From assembly GCA_963756605.1 (NCBI GenBank), contig CAVWOT010000030.1:124001-188000 (forward strand): DNA of 64,000 nucleotides. Reading direction: 5' to 3'. Below the pieces are notes generated by a model that made no database searches, was not told the DNA's origin, and was given only the letters and a program-made list of their open reading frames with translations. The number at the start of each line of letters is the position of its first letter. Position 1 is the first letter of the stretch. Origin of the DNA: Bog-159 sp963756605. GTDB taxonomy: Bacteria; Acidobacteriota; Terriglobia; Bryobacterales; Bryobacteraceae. The position numbers were made by a program, and so were the translations under genes. Positions 25,929 through 34,498 of this stretch are shown here, one piece after another.

Positions 25929-28900
25929 TTGATGATTAATGGGAATCCAACAATGAAGTTCGCCTGGCTTTTGGTGTTTGCGTGGCTTTTACCCGCGCAA
26001 GAAGCGAGCTTCACCCTAAGCACCACCGCTGTGGTGGTGGGCGCCACCGCCGGCAGCGGCTCGGTCGAACTGGTATCCTCGTCGCCCACCGCAGCCTGGA
26101 TCGCTTATAGCAGCGCTACCTGGCTGCACGTTTCGCCGGCCAGCTTCAACGGAACCGGCAGCGCCCTGATCGAGTTCACGTATGATGCCAACCCGAACAG
26201 CGCTCTGCAAACCGGCACACTATCGATCGCCGGCCTGACCCTGACCGTGACCCAAGCCGGCACCAGCTTTGTGCGGGTCAACGCATTGTCGCCCCTGATC
26301 GCGCAGGGGCTGGAATTGCCCTACGCGACCGCTTTGGACAGCCAAGGCAACCTCTACATCGCGGATAGCGCCCAAAATACCATCCAGGAGTGGGTGGCGG
26401 CCACGCAACAGTTGACCACGCTGGTATCCACCGGATTGAACGCACCGCACGGAGTCGCAGTGGACAGCCAGGGTAACGTATACATCGCGGACGCTTACAA
26501 CAATGCGATCAAGCAGTGGAGCCCCGTGACGCAGCAGGTGACCACGTTGGTCTCGGCAGGTCTGAGTTTTCCGCTGGGAGTGGCGCTTGATGGGCAGGCG
26601 AATGTATATATCGCGGATTTCGGCAATAACGCGGTGGAGCAGTGGAACGCTACCACCCAGCAGTTGACAACGCTGGTGGCATCGGGCCTGAACCATCCCG
26701 CGGGCGTAGCGGTGGACGCCTTCGGTAACGTGTACATCGCGGACTTCCTTAATAACCAGGTGGAACAGTGGAGCGCGCTGACTGGGCAAGTCACGACCCT
26801 GATTTCCCAAGGGGTCAGTCTTCCCAACGCCGTGACGGTGGATGGGCAGGGCAATGTATATCTTATAGACGGCAACAACGACGCGCTGAAGGAATGGAAC
26901 GCCGCCACACAAACGGTCAGCACGCTGGTCTCGTCGGGAATGAATGGAACGTTTGGCGTAGCTACCGATGGGCAGGGCAACTTTTATCTCGCCAATACCG
27001 GCACGGGCAGCATACTGAAGCTGTCGTCCGGCTATATGGGGCTGGCCACCACCAGCCTGAATGAAGGTTCGCAGGCGGGCACCGATTCCGTGGCGGTTAT
27101 CGCCTTGGGTGCCAGCGTGCCGCTCACCGCCACGAGCGACCAGAGCTGGCTGGCGATCACAGGGACAACCGGCGGAATGATCAGCTTTGCGTTTACGGCC
27201 AATACCTCGACGTCCAGTCGCGTCGCACATATACTTACGCTGGGGCAGCAGGTTACGGTGACGCAAGGTGGGGATGTGGCGGCCGGCCTGAGTAAGACCG
27301 CGGGCGATGGCCAGAGTGCGCAGGTGGGTCAGGCTTTTCCGGTGCTGCTGCAGGTAACCTTGACCGACAGCAAAGGAATTCCTGTTCAAGGCGCCGGGGC
27401 GACGTTCAGTGTAACGGCGGGCTCAAGCGGAGCGGCAGGTGCGTTCGCCAGCACGCCGCCGATGCCGATCTTGACGGATCAGAACGGGAATGCCGTAGCC
27501 CCCGCCCTGACTGCCAATGGCATCGCCGGATCGTTTACGGTGCTGGCCAGCGTTAACGGACTGAGCGTTACCTTCTCGTTGACGAACACCAGCTATGGAC
27601 TGGCCAACAATTCGGTAGTGGTAGGAAGCGCGGCAGGCAACGGAACAGTGCTAATCGTCTCCAACGGGCCGTGGACGGCCACGAGTAATACGGCGTGGCT
27701 GCAGGTCGCGGCGGGCAGCGCGAGCGGTGTGGGTAGCGCCTTGATCCAGTTCAGTTACCGCGCTAATCCGAATTCGAACGCCCGGTTAGGGACGCTGAAC
27801 GTCGCTGGATTGGCGTTCACCGTAACCCAGGCAGGCACAAGCTATGTCCCGATCACGGCGATGACCACCCTGATCAATGCGGGGCTCAACAATCCGCAAG
27901 GAGTAGCGGTGGATAGTCTGGGCAACTTATACATCGCGGACACGGGGAACAATTCCATCAAAGAATGGAACGTCGGTACACAGCAGGTGACTACGCTTTC
28001 GTCAGCGCGGAACGGCCCTAAAGCGGTCGCGGTAGACAATCAAGGCAATGTCTATATTGCCGATAGCGGCAACAACACCATCGAGGAGTACAGCGCCTCC
28101 AGTCAGCAACTGAGCACGCTCGTAACGGGACCGGTGAATCCATCGGGAATCGCGGTGGATGCTCAGTATAACGTGTACTTCTCCGACACCGGGGATAACG
28201 CCATAGACGAATGGAATCCCGCAAGCCAGCAGGTAACTACGCTCGCCAGTAATGGCTCGCTGAATCCTGAGGGAGTGGCGGTGGACGGACAAGGCAACGT
28301 CTACTTCGCCGACAGCGCCAACAATGCCGTAAAGGAATGGGTAGCGGCCGGCGGGCAGGTGAATCTAGTGATTGCAACCGGGCTAAACAATCCTACCGGC
28401 GTCGCGGTGGATGGACAGGATAATGTGTTCGTGGCCGACACCGGCAACAACGCCATCAAGGAATGGAATGCCGGCAGCCAGCAGGTGGCGGTGCTGGTAT
28501 CGGCGGGCGTCAACAGTCCCGCGGGCGTGGCGGTGGATGCGCAGGCGAACATCTACGTGGCGGACACCAACAATAATGCCATCGAAAAGGTGACTCCGGC
28601 CTGGCTGGCATTGAGCGCCGGTAGCCTGACGGAAAGTTCCCAGGCGGGTACGGATGCGCTCAGTGCACAAGTGTTGCCGGCCGCCACCCCGTTGAGCGCC
28701 ACCAGCGACCAGACGTGGTTGACTATTACCGGCCTCGCCGGCGGCGTCATTAGTTTTGCGTTCCAAGCCAACACCTCGACGGCTAGCCGCACGGCGCACA
28801 TCGCAGTTTGGGGTGTGCCTGTGACCGTGACGCAGGGCGGCGATACGCCGACAAGCCTGGCCAAGTGCGGCGGCGACGGCCAGAGCACGCTGCTGGGGCA

Positions 28901-30737
28901 GCCCTTTGCCACGGCGCTGGCCGTTTGCGTGACCGATTCCGGCGGCAATGCTTTGGCAGGCGTGCCGGTGACGTTCAGCGTGACGCCTGGTGCGAGCGGA
29001 GCGGCTGGGACGTTCAGCGCCAGTCCGCCGATGCCCATTGCGACGAACGCGAGCGGCATGGCTATCGCACCGCAGTTAACGGCCAACGCGACCGGCGGCA
29101 CGTTCACCGTGGTCGCCAGCACCGGCTCGCTGAACGTGACCTTTACTCTTACGAATGTGGCTTATGGCCTGGGAACCTCGTCGGTATTAGCTGGGAGTGC
29201 GGCGGGCAGCGGCAGTGTATTCTTGTCAGCCAGCGGACCTTGGACCGCCAGCAGCAATGCATCCTGGCTGCAGGTGGCCCCGGGAAGCGCCGGCGGTACT
29301 GGCAATGCATTGATCCAGTTCAGTTACAGTGCCAATAAGAACGCCAGCGCGCAAACCGGAACAATCTCCATCTCCGGATTGACATTTACAGTGACGCAAG
29401 CAGGCGCGAGTTACAACGCCCTCAGTCTCGTCAAAGGGCTGGTCCCGTCCGGCTTGAAGAGTCCGGAGGGTGTGGCCGTGGACGGGCAGGGGAATGTCTA
29501 TATCGCGGATAGCAACAATAACGCCATTAAGGAGTGGATTGCGCAGAACCAGAAGTTAGTCATATTGCTCGGGGCAGGGCTAAATGGTCCGACGGGCGTG
29601 GCCGTGGATGGACAGGGCAACGTTTACATCGCCGACCGGAAAGACAATGCCATTAAAGAGTGGAACGTGGCGACCGGAGTCTTGACGTCGCTGGTTTCCA
29701 AAGGACTGAGCAGCCCGGAGAGCGTGGCGGTGGACGGCCAGGGTAATGTCTATTTTTCGGATGCCAACCACAATGCCATTAAGGAATGGGTAGCAGCAAC
29801 CAATAAAGTCGCAACGCTGATTTCTACCAATCTCAACTTCCCACAAGGTGTGGCGGTGGATGATCTGGGGAACGTTTACTTGGCGGATAGCAAGAACAAC
29901 GCCGTGAAAGAGTGGATGCCGTCCAGCAACTCAGTCACAACCCTGGTGTCCAGCGGGCTGAACTCACCTTCCGCGGTAGCCGTGGACGGAGAAGGCAACG
30001 TGTACATCGCCGATGCCGGCAATAATGCCGTCAAAGAGTGGAGCCCGGCGAGCGGGCTGGTGACAACGTTGCTAGCTACGGGACTCAAGTCTCCGGGCGG
30101 CGTCGCGGTGGACGGCCAGGCCAATGTATATATCTCCAATACCGGCGGCAACTCCATCAAGGAATACACCGCCGTTTACCTTTCCCTGGGCACCCTGGGG
30201 CAAAATTTACAGCCCACAGCGGGGAGTGACTCGATTCCCGTCCAGGTGCTTCCTGCGAATACGCTGCTGACCGTTACGCCCGGCGCATCCTGGCTGAACA
30301 TCACCGGTACGAGCGGCGGTGCGATCAACTTCTCGTTTCAGGCCAATACCTCGATCAATATCCGTTCCGCGCAGATCACTGTGTTGGGTGAGCCGGTAAC
30401 GGTAACGCAACTTGGCGACCTCCCTGCGACCATTACCAAGACGGGCGGCTCTGGTCAGAGTGCGGCCGCCGGGCAGCCCTTCGCTTCGGCGCTGCAGGTG
30501 CAAGTTAAGGATGCGGCCGGCAATGGCGTGCAGGGCGCGCAAGTCATATTTACAGTGAAGGCGGGAGCGAAGGGCGCCAGCGGGACATTTAGTTCGTCCC
30601 CCACCGTGGTGACGGCAGCCAAAGGTTCGGCCGCATCGCCGCAGTTGATTGCCAATAACATCGCCGGAACATTCACCGTGACGGCCAGCGTAGGACGCTT
30701 ATTGGCCAGCTTCACGCTGACGGTCACTGCGCCGTGA
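25929..30737 (+). CDS. Giant secreted NHL-repeat protein made of three tandem ~530-residue units
   Basis: A 1602-residue exported protein (signal peptide KFAWLLVFAWLLPAQ; the true start may be the ATG at 25953). It consists of three copies of the same module, starting near residues 27, 554 and 1078. Each has a BACON-like beta domain ending TVTQAGTS, six NHL repeats (GVAVDGQGNVYIAD...NNAIKEW) that should fold as one six-bladed propeller, a second BACON-like domain ending VTVTQGGD, and an Ig-like domain (DGQSAQVGQAF...TFSV). In all there are 18 NHL repeats and three propellers. NHL propellers bind proteins, RNA or sugars and some have lyase activity; no catalytic residues are evident. The sulfatase gene follows after 19 bp, so they are likely co-transcribed. 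Confidence 0.85.
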   Translation: MMINGNPTMKFAWLLVFAWLLPAQEASFTLSTTAVVVGATAGSGSVELVSSSPTAAWIAYSSATWLHVSPASFNGTGSALIEFTYDANPNSALQTGTLSIAGLTLTVTQAGTSFVRVNALSPLIAQGLELPYATALDSQGNLYIADSAQNTIQEWVAATQQLTTLVSTGLNAPHGVAVDSQGNVYIADAYNNAIKQWSPVTQQVTTLVSAGLSFPLGVALDGQANVYIADFGNNAVEQWNATTQQLTTLVASGLNHPAGVAVDAFGNVYIADFLNNQVEQWSALTGQVTTLISQGVSLPNAVTVDGQGNVYLIDGNNDALKEWNAATQTVSTLVSSGMNGTFGVATDGQGNFYLANTGTGSILKLSSGYMGLATTSLNEGSQAGTDSVAVIALGASVPLTATSDQSWLAITGTTGGMISFAFTANTSTSSRVAHILTLGQQVTVTQGGDVAAGLSKTAGDGQSAQVGQAFPVLLQVTLTDSKGIPVQGAGATFSVTAGSSGAAGAFASTPPMPILTDQNGNAVAPALTANGIAGSFTVLASVNGLSVTFSLTNTSYGLANNSVVVGSAAGNGTVLIVSNGPWTATSNTAWLQVAAGSASGVGSALIQFSYRANPNSNARLGTLNVAGLAFTVTQAGTSYVPITAMTTLINAGLNNPQGVAVDSLGNLYIADTGNNSIKEWNVGTQQVTTLSSARNGPKAVAVDNQGNVYIADSGNNTIEEYSASSQQLSTLVTGPVNPSGIAVDAQYNVYFSDTGDNAIDEWNPASQQVTTLASNGSLNPEGVAVDGQGNVYFADSANNAVKEWVAAGGQVNLVIATGLNNPTGVAVDGQDNVFVADTGNNAIKEWNAGSQQVAVLVSAGVNSPAGVAVDAQANIYVADTNNNAIEKVTPAWLALSAGSLTESSQAGTDALSAQVLPAATPLSATSDQTWLTITGLAGGVISFAFQANTSTASRTAHIAVWGVPVTVTQGGDTPTSLAKCGGDGQSTLLGQPFATALAVCVTDSGGNALAGVPVTFSVTPGASGAAGTFSASPPMPIATNASGMAIAPQLTANATGGTFTVVASTGSLNVTFTLTNVAYGLGTSSVLAGSAAGSGSVFLSASGPWTASSNASWLQVAPGSAGGTGNALIQFSYSANKNASAQTGTISISGLTFTVTQAGASYNALSLVKGLVPSGLKSPEGVAVDGQGNVYIADSNNNAIKEWIAQNQKLVILLGAGLNGPTGVAVDGQGNVYIADRKDNAIKEWNVATGVLTSLVSKGLSSPESVAVDGQGNVYFSDANHNAIKEWVAATNKVATLISTNLNFPQGVAVDDLGNVYLADSKNNAVKEWMPSSNSVTTLVSSGLNSPSAVAVDGEGNVYIADAGNNAVKEWSPASGLVTTLLATGLKSPGGVAVDGQANVYISNTGGNSIKEYTAVYLSLGTLGQNLQPTAGSDSIPVQVLPANTLLTVTPGASWLNITGTSGGAINFSFQANTSINIRSAQITVLGEPVTVTQLGDLPATITKTGGSGQSAAAGQPFASALQVQVKDAAGNGVQGAQVIFTVKAGAKGASGTFSSSPTVVTAAKGSAASPQLIANNIAGTFTVTASVGRLLASFTLTVTAP

Positions 30738-30756
30738 AGCATATGAGGACAACACC

Positions 30757-32580
30757 ATGCCACATAATGACGAAATAGGTCGCCGCGAGTTTTTGCAGCG
30801 CGTGGGCGCCGGCACACTGTTAGGCGCTGCAGGTCTGGGAAGCAAACCGGCCATGGCGCTGGCGAATAGCGCGTGGACACCGCCGCCAACCCTGAAGAAC
30901 CCAAACATTCTGATCATCATGGTGGACCAGATGCGCCCGCCCGTGTGGATGAATTCCAGCCAGTCGGCGTCTCTGAGCCAGACCGTGCTGCCCAACATCA
31001 TGGGGCGAATTCTGAATAACTCTTACAGCTTTGAGCAGTTTTTCGTGGCGGCCACCCAGTGTACGGCCTCGCGGGCTGCTCTGCTCACCGGCCTGTATGC
31101 GCCCCAGACGGCCATGTACGTCAACTGCGATGGAAGTGTGCCCAGCCTGAATCCGGCCTTCCCCACCTGGGGCGAGGCGGTGCCGACACTGAATCCCGCG
31201 TATGCCGGCAATGTTTGGTGGTTCGGCAAGTGGCATCTTTCGACGCAAGTGGATTCGACCCCCTTATTGCCTTACGGATTCAAGACCAGAACGTACCCCG
31301 GCGGATCGCATCCGTCCAACCCGTCGCCCGACGGCGCAACGAATGAAGGGACTGATGGCGGGCTTTTCAACAACAACGTGTTTGCCAGCGACGCGATGAT
31401 CGCGGGCGATTTCGTAGGCTGGCTGCAGGGACAGGCGCCGACCACCGGGCTGCCGTCGTCGCCCTGGTGCGCCACCGTAAGCCTGATTAATCCGCACGAT
31501 ATTTGCGATGCGCCCGATTGGTTGCAAAGCTCGCCTTTTCCGCCGCAGGGAGTGCCATTGCCAAATGTGTATTTCCCGCCGCCGAGCGGAACTCCTCCAT
31601 CGTTCTATGCGAACACGCCAAGCCCATGGAATTATGAGAACCTGTCACAAGTTCCCAACAAGCCCACGGTCCAGGAATGGTTCGTGAACGGGGCTAATGG
31701 TCAGGTGGGAACTGTAACTAATTGGACGTTGTTTCTGAATCAATATTTCTGGCTGCAAAATTTCGTGGATCAACAAGTGGGAGCGGTGTTGAACGCGCTG
31801 GCCAGTTCCCCGTTTGCGAACAACACCATTATTGTTTTCCTATCCGATCATGGCGAATTCGGGGGATCTCACGGTATGCGCACTAAGGGCTTCGCGGTCT
31901 ACGACGAAGCCATACACGCGCCCTTCTACGTGCAGTTTCCCGGACAGTCCGGCACGATTGCCATGAACCAGATGTTCTCCGGAGTGGACCTGTTCGGCTT
32001 CATTTGCGATCTGGCGGCGGGTGGCAGCGGGCAGTGGCGGCTGCTCTATCCGGATTTAGCCAACCGGCAATCCATATGGAGCTTTTTGTATAAGAACAGC
32101 GGCGAGACACGGATCGCCCCGGCGCCAGTGGGGCTGCCCTATATTCTGCATACCTTCGACGGCAGTCCATCCGCGCCCATGGGTCACATCGTATGCATGC
32201 GTACTAAACTGGATGTAAGTAACGGAATTATCGGCGCTAAGTTGGCATTCTATACCAATTGGGCCGCCTGCACCACTTATCCGAACTCGACGCCGCCGCA
32301 ACCGGAGTTCTACGACTACAATCCCCAGACGACGGACAACACTAGTGAGCTCGGCAACGATTATTACAGCAGCAATCCCACCACCCAAAACACAATCGCG
32401 GAATACACCCAGGTGATGGGCAGTTTTATTCCGCCCGCTACTGGAATCATGGCGACTGAATTGAACCCGCCGTTGGTGGGCACCGGTACGGATGGAAATC
32501 CGCTGAGCCAGGCGTTGGCCGCCGCGCAGGAGGCGTTCTACGAGTATGCCAGCGGCAACGGTGTTTGTCCGGGACCATGA
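30757..32580 (+). CDS. Tat-exported type I sulfatase (formylglycine-dependent)
   Basis: A 607-residue sulfatase. The N-terminus carries a twin-arginine motif (GRREFLQRVGAGTLLGAAG), so it is exported folded. Metal ligands are visible in ILIIMVDQMRPP and SDHGEFGGSHGMRTKG, and a GKWHLS motif matches family members. The modification motif is CTASR at residues 102-106 (TQCTASRAALLTG): the normal CxPSR has Ala in place of Pro, a variant known from some Cys-type sulfatases. Cys102 should be converted to formylglycine, and the enzyme for that is encoded two genes downstream. The substrate is unknown. Its 607 residues and partner propeller protein suggest a surface polysaccharide or glycan ester. Confidence 0.88.
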   Translation: MPHNDEIGRREFLQRVGAGTLLGAAGLGSKPAMALANSAWTPPPTLKNPNILIIMVDQMRPPVWMNSSQSASLSQTVLPNIMGRILNNSYSFEQFFVAATQCTASRAALLTGLYAPQTAMYVNCDGSVPSLNPAFPTWGEAVPTLNPAYAGNVWWFGKWHLSTQVDSTPLLPYGFKTRTYPGGSHPSNPSPDGATNEGTDGGLFNNNVFASDAMIAGDFVGWLQGQAPTTGLPSSPWCATVSLINPHDICDAPDWLQSSPFPPQGVPLPNVYFPPPSGTPPSFYANTPSPWNYENLSQVPNKPTVQEWFVNGANGQVGTVTNWTLFLNQYFWLQNFVDQQVGAVLNALASSPFANNTIIVFLSDHGEFGGSHGMRTKGFAVYDEAIHAPFYVQFPGQSGTIAMNQMFSGVDLFGFICDLAAGGSGQWRLLYPDLANRQSIWSFLYKNSGETRIAPAPVGLPYILHTFDGSPSAPMGHIVCMRTKLDVSNGIIGAKLAFYTNWAACTTYPNSTPPQPEFYDYNPQTTDNTSELGNDYYSSNPTTQNTIAEYTQVMGSFIPPATGIMATELNPPLVGTGTDGNPLSQALAAAQEAFYEYASGNGVCPGP

Positions 32581-32590
32581 AGACACGCGC

Positions 32591-32640
32591 TGTCGGGCGG
32601 GTCTGGAGACCCGCGGCAGCCCTGGAAGTCTGCCCCACAT
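32591..32640 (+). repeat. Tandem-hairpin interspersed repeat, copy 3
   Basis: First hairpin GCGGGTCT-GG-AGACCCGC (perfect 8-bp stem, 32597-32614), second hairpin CAGCCCT-GG-AAGTCTG (imperfect), then CCCCACA. It fills the space between the sulfatase stop codon and the PPIase start and overlaps the latter's ribosome-site region. Confidence 0.7.
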
Positions 32641-33517
32641 GCCCATTCTGGTGAACGGCGAGATTATTCCACGCGAATTGATTCAAGTGGAAGAGCGGCG
32701 GCTGGCGCAGGTTCCTGAATGGCAGGGCATACCGGAAGGACTCGAAAAGGGGCTGCGCTTGCGGGAGGCTGCCGAATGGTGCGCCATCGACCGCATTCTG
32801 CTGCGGCAGGAGGCGGACAAAGATCCGCGCCCGATTGACGCCGCATTTGTGGCCGCCCAGGTCGAACGCCTGAGCGCCGCGCAAAGCTGCCGGGTAATAT
32901 TTGACGACGGTCCGCTGGCGCGCCAGATTGAAGCGCAACTGCGTCTCGACCGCACGCTACGCGAACTGATCGGACCTGTGCCGGAGCCCACTGAAGACGA
33001 GATCGCGCGCCTTTACAAAGCCCACCGCGCCGGCTTCGAACTACCGGAGACCGTGCATGCCGCACATATCGTCAAACATGTGGACGAAACCCACCCGGAC
33101 GCGGAAGCGCGGGCCGGCATCGCAGATGCGCTGGCGGCATTGGAGTCGGGCGAGCCGTTCCCGTCGGTAGCGGAGCGGTACTCGGATTGTAAAGGCAATG
33201 GTGGCGACGTAGGCTCGTTCGCTAGGGGCGAGATGGTGGAGGAGTTCGAAAACGTGGTTTTCGCCATGAAAGCGGGCGAGCGCAGTTGCATTTTTCGTAC
33301 CCCGTTCGGCTATCATATTGTCGAGGTTCGCGCCCGTACGCCGGCAGGCGTGGCGGAACTCGGTGAGGCAAAGGACACCATCAAGTTAGTAATCAGAGCC
33401 GCACGCGAAGAACAAGCCGCCCGTGCAGTCAGGGAACGCTTGCGTGCGCAGGCCCACATCCGCCGCGTTTCGGCGCGCCAGGCGCAGGCACGGGTTAACA
33501 CAGGGGAGCGCGAGTAA
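32639..33517 (+). CDS. Parvulin-type peptidyl-prolyl isomerase
   Basis: I start the gene at ATG 32639 (MPILVNGEIIPRELIQVEER), 292 residues; the longer frame upstream runs through the hairpin repeat. The N-terminal half is a SurA-like helical chaperone region, and residues about 140-235 are a rotamase domain: VHAAHIVKHVDETHPDAEAR, YSDCKGNGGDVGSFARGEMV, FRTPFGYHIVEV. No signal peptide is present, so it should act in the cytoplasm. Its place between a sulfatase and the formylglycine-generating enzyme (overlap TAATG with the latter) suggests help in folding or holding the sulfatase before modification and Tat export. That role is inferred. Confidence 0.85.
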   Translation: MPILVNGEIIPRELIQVEERRLAQVPEWQGIPEGLEKGLRLREAAEWCAIDRILLRQEADKDPRPIDAAFVAAQVERLSAAQSCRVIFDDGPLARQIEAQLRLDRTLRELIGPVPEPTEDEIARLYKAHRAGFELPETVHAAHIVKHVDETHPDAEARAGIADALAALESGEPFPSVAERYSDCKGNGGDVGSFARGEMVEEFENVVFAMKAGERSCIFRTPFGYHIVEVRARTPAGVAELGEAKDTIKLVIRAAREEQAARAVRERLRAQAHIRRVSARQAQARVNTGERE

Positions 33518-34470
33518 TGTCTCTTCCTCCTTCGCCCTGCTGCGTCCCCGCGCGGGCACGCTTGCTGCAATTGAACGAGTCGCGCCGCAACTCCGCGGAG
33601 CGGCGGCGCGCGACGGCCGGTTCCACCGCCGATATGGTTCTGCTGGACGGCGGCCGCTTCCTGATGGGCAGCGAATCGCCGGAAGCTTTCGCTCTAGACG
33701 GCGAAGGTCCCGTGCGCGAGGTGGTGCTGGATCCGTTTTACATCTCGAAATGTCCGGTGACCAACGCGCAATTTGCTGAGTTCATCGCGTCGACCGGGTA
33801 TGTCACCGAGGCGCAGCGTTGGGGTTGGTCATTCGTGTTCCGCAACCACGTGCCGGAGGAGCGCCGTGGACCCGCGCTGGCTGCCGTGCCCTGGTGGGTG
33901 CGCGTGGAGGGCGCGGATTGGGCGCATCCGCAGGGTCCCGATCACGCGGCTGGCGGGCGCCCAGATCATCCCGCCGTGCAAGTTTCCTGGAACGATGCCC
34001 AAGCTTATTGCGACTGGGCAGGCGTACGGCTGCCGACCGAAGCCGAATGGGAGTTCGCGGCGCGGGGCGGTCTGGAACAGAAGACGTACCCCTGGGGCGA
34101 CGAACTGATGCCCGGCGGCCGGCACATGTGCAATGTCTGGCAGGGAAAATTTCCGGATGAGGATTTGGCCGAGGACGGATTTTCCGCGCCGGCTCCGGTG
34201 GACAGCTTTGCGCCGAACGGTTTCGGCCTGCACACGGTGGTGGGCAATGTGTGGGAGTGGTGCGCCGATAATTTCGATGCGCGCTGGCACGAAACCGCGA
34301 CGCGCCTGAATCCAGTGGGACCGCCATCCGGAACGACGCGCGTAATCAAGGGCGGCTCGTACTTATGCCACGTATCGTTCTGTTTCCGGTATCGCAACGC
34401 GGCGCGCAGCGCCAACACGCCTGAGAGCGCTACGGGAAACATCGGATTCCGGGTCGTGCGGGATAGGTAA
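33517..34470 (+). CDS. Formylglycine-generating enzyme (SUMF1/EgtB-type fold)
   Basis: A 317-residue protein: MVLLDGGRFLMGSESPEAF near residue 40, YISKCPVTNAQFAEFIASTG, HPAVQVSWNDAQAYCDWAGV, RLPTEAEWEFAARGG and NVWEWCADNF are the standard FGE signatures. The two active-site cysteines, which coordinate copper and form the substrate disulfide, are C284 and C289 (GGSYLCHVSFCFRYR). It therefore looks catalytically complete and should turn the sulfatase cysteine into formylglycine. The first 38 residues are unlike the family and lack a signal peptide, so an internal start is possible. Start overlaps the PPIase stop. Confidence 0.88.
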   Translation: MSLPPSPCCVPARARLLQLNESRRNSAERRRATAGSTADMVLLDGGRFLMGSESPEAFALDGEGPVREVVLDPFYISKCPVTNAQFAEFIASTGYVTEAQRWGWSFVFRNHVPEERRGPALAAVPWWVRVEGADWAHPQGPDHAAGGRPDHPAVQVSWNDAQAYCDWAGVRLPTEAEWEFAARGGLEQKTYPWGDELMPGGRHMCNVWQGKFPDEDLAEDGFSAPAPVDSFAPNGFGLHTVVGNVWEWCADNFDARWHETATRLNPVGPPSGTTRVIKGGSYLCHVSFCFRYRNAARSANTPESATGNIGFRVVRDR

Positions 34471-34498
34471 ATCTGCAACCTGTTAGAATCGGACCAAG

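Noticed and set aside
26220..27389. 389-residue minus-strand frame opposite the NHL gene
   Set aside because: It is the periodic antisense reading of the NHL repeats. Its own apparent repeats merely mirror those of the real gene.
26300..30170. Regularly spaced similar segments suggesting a CRISPR or tandem DNA repeat
   Set aside because: The units are coding NHL repeats of about 100-110 bp with codon-level variation, not identical repeats with unique spacers.
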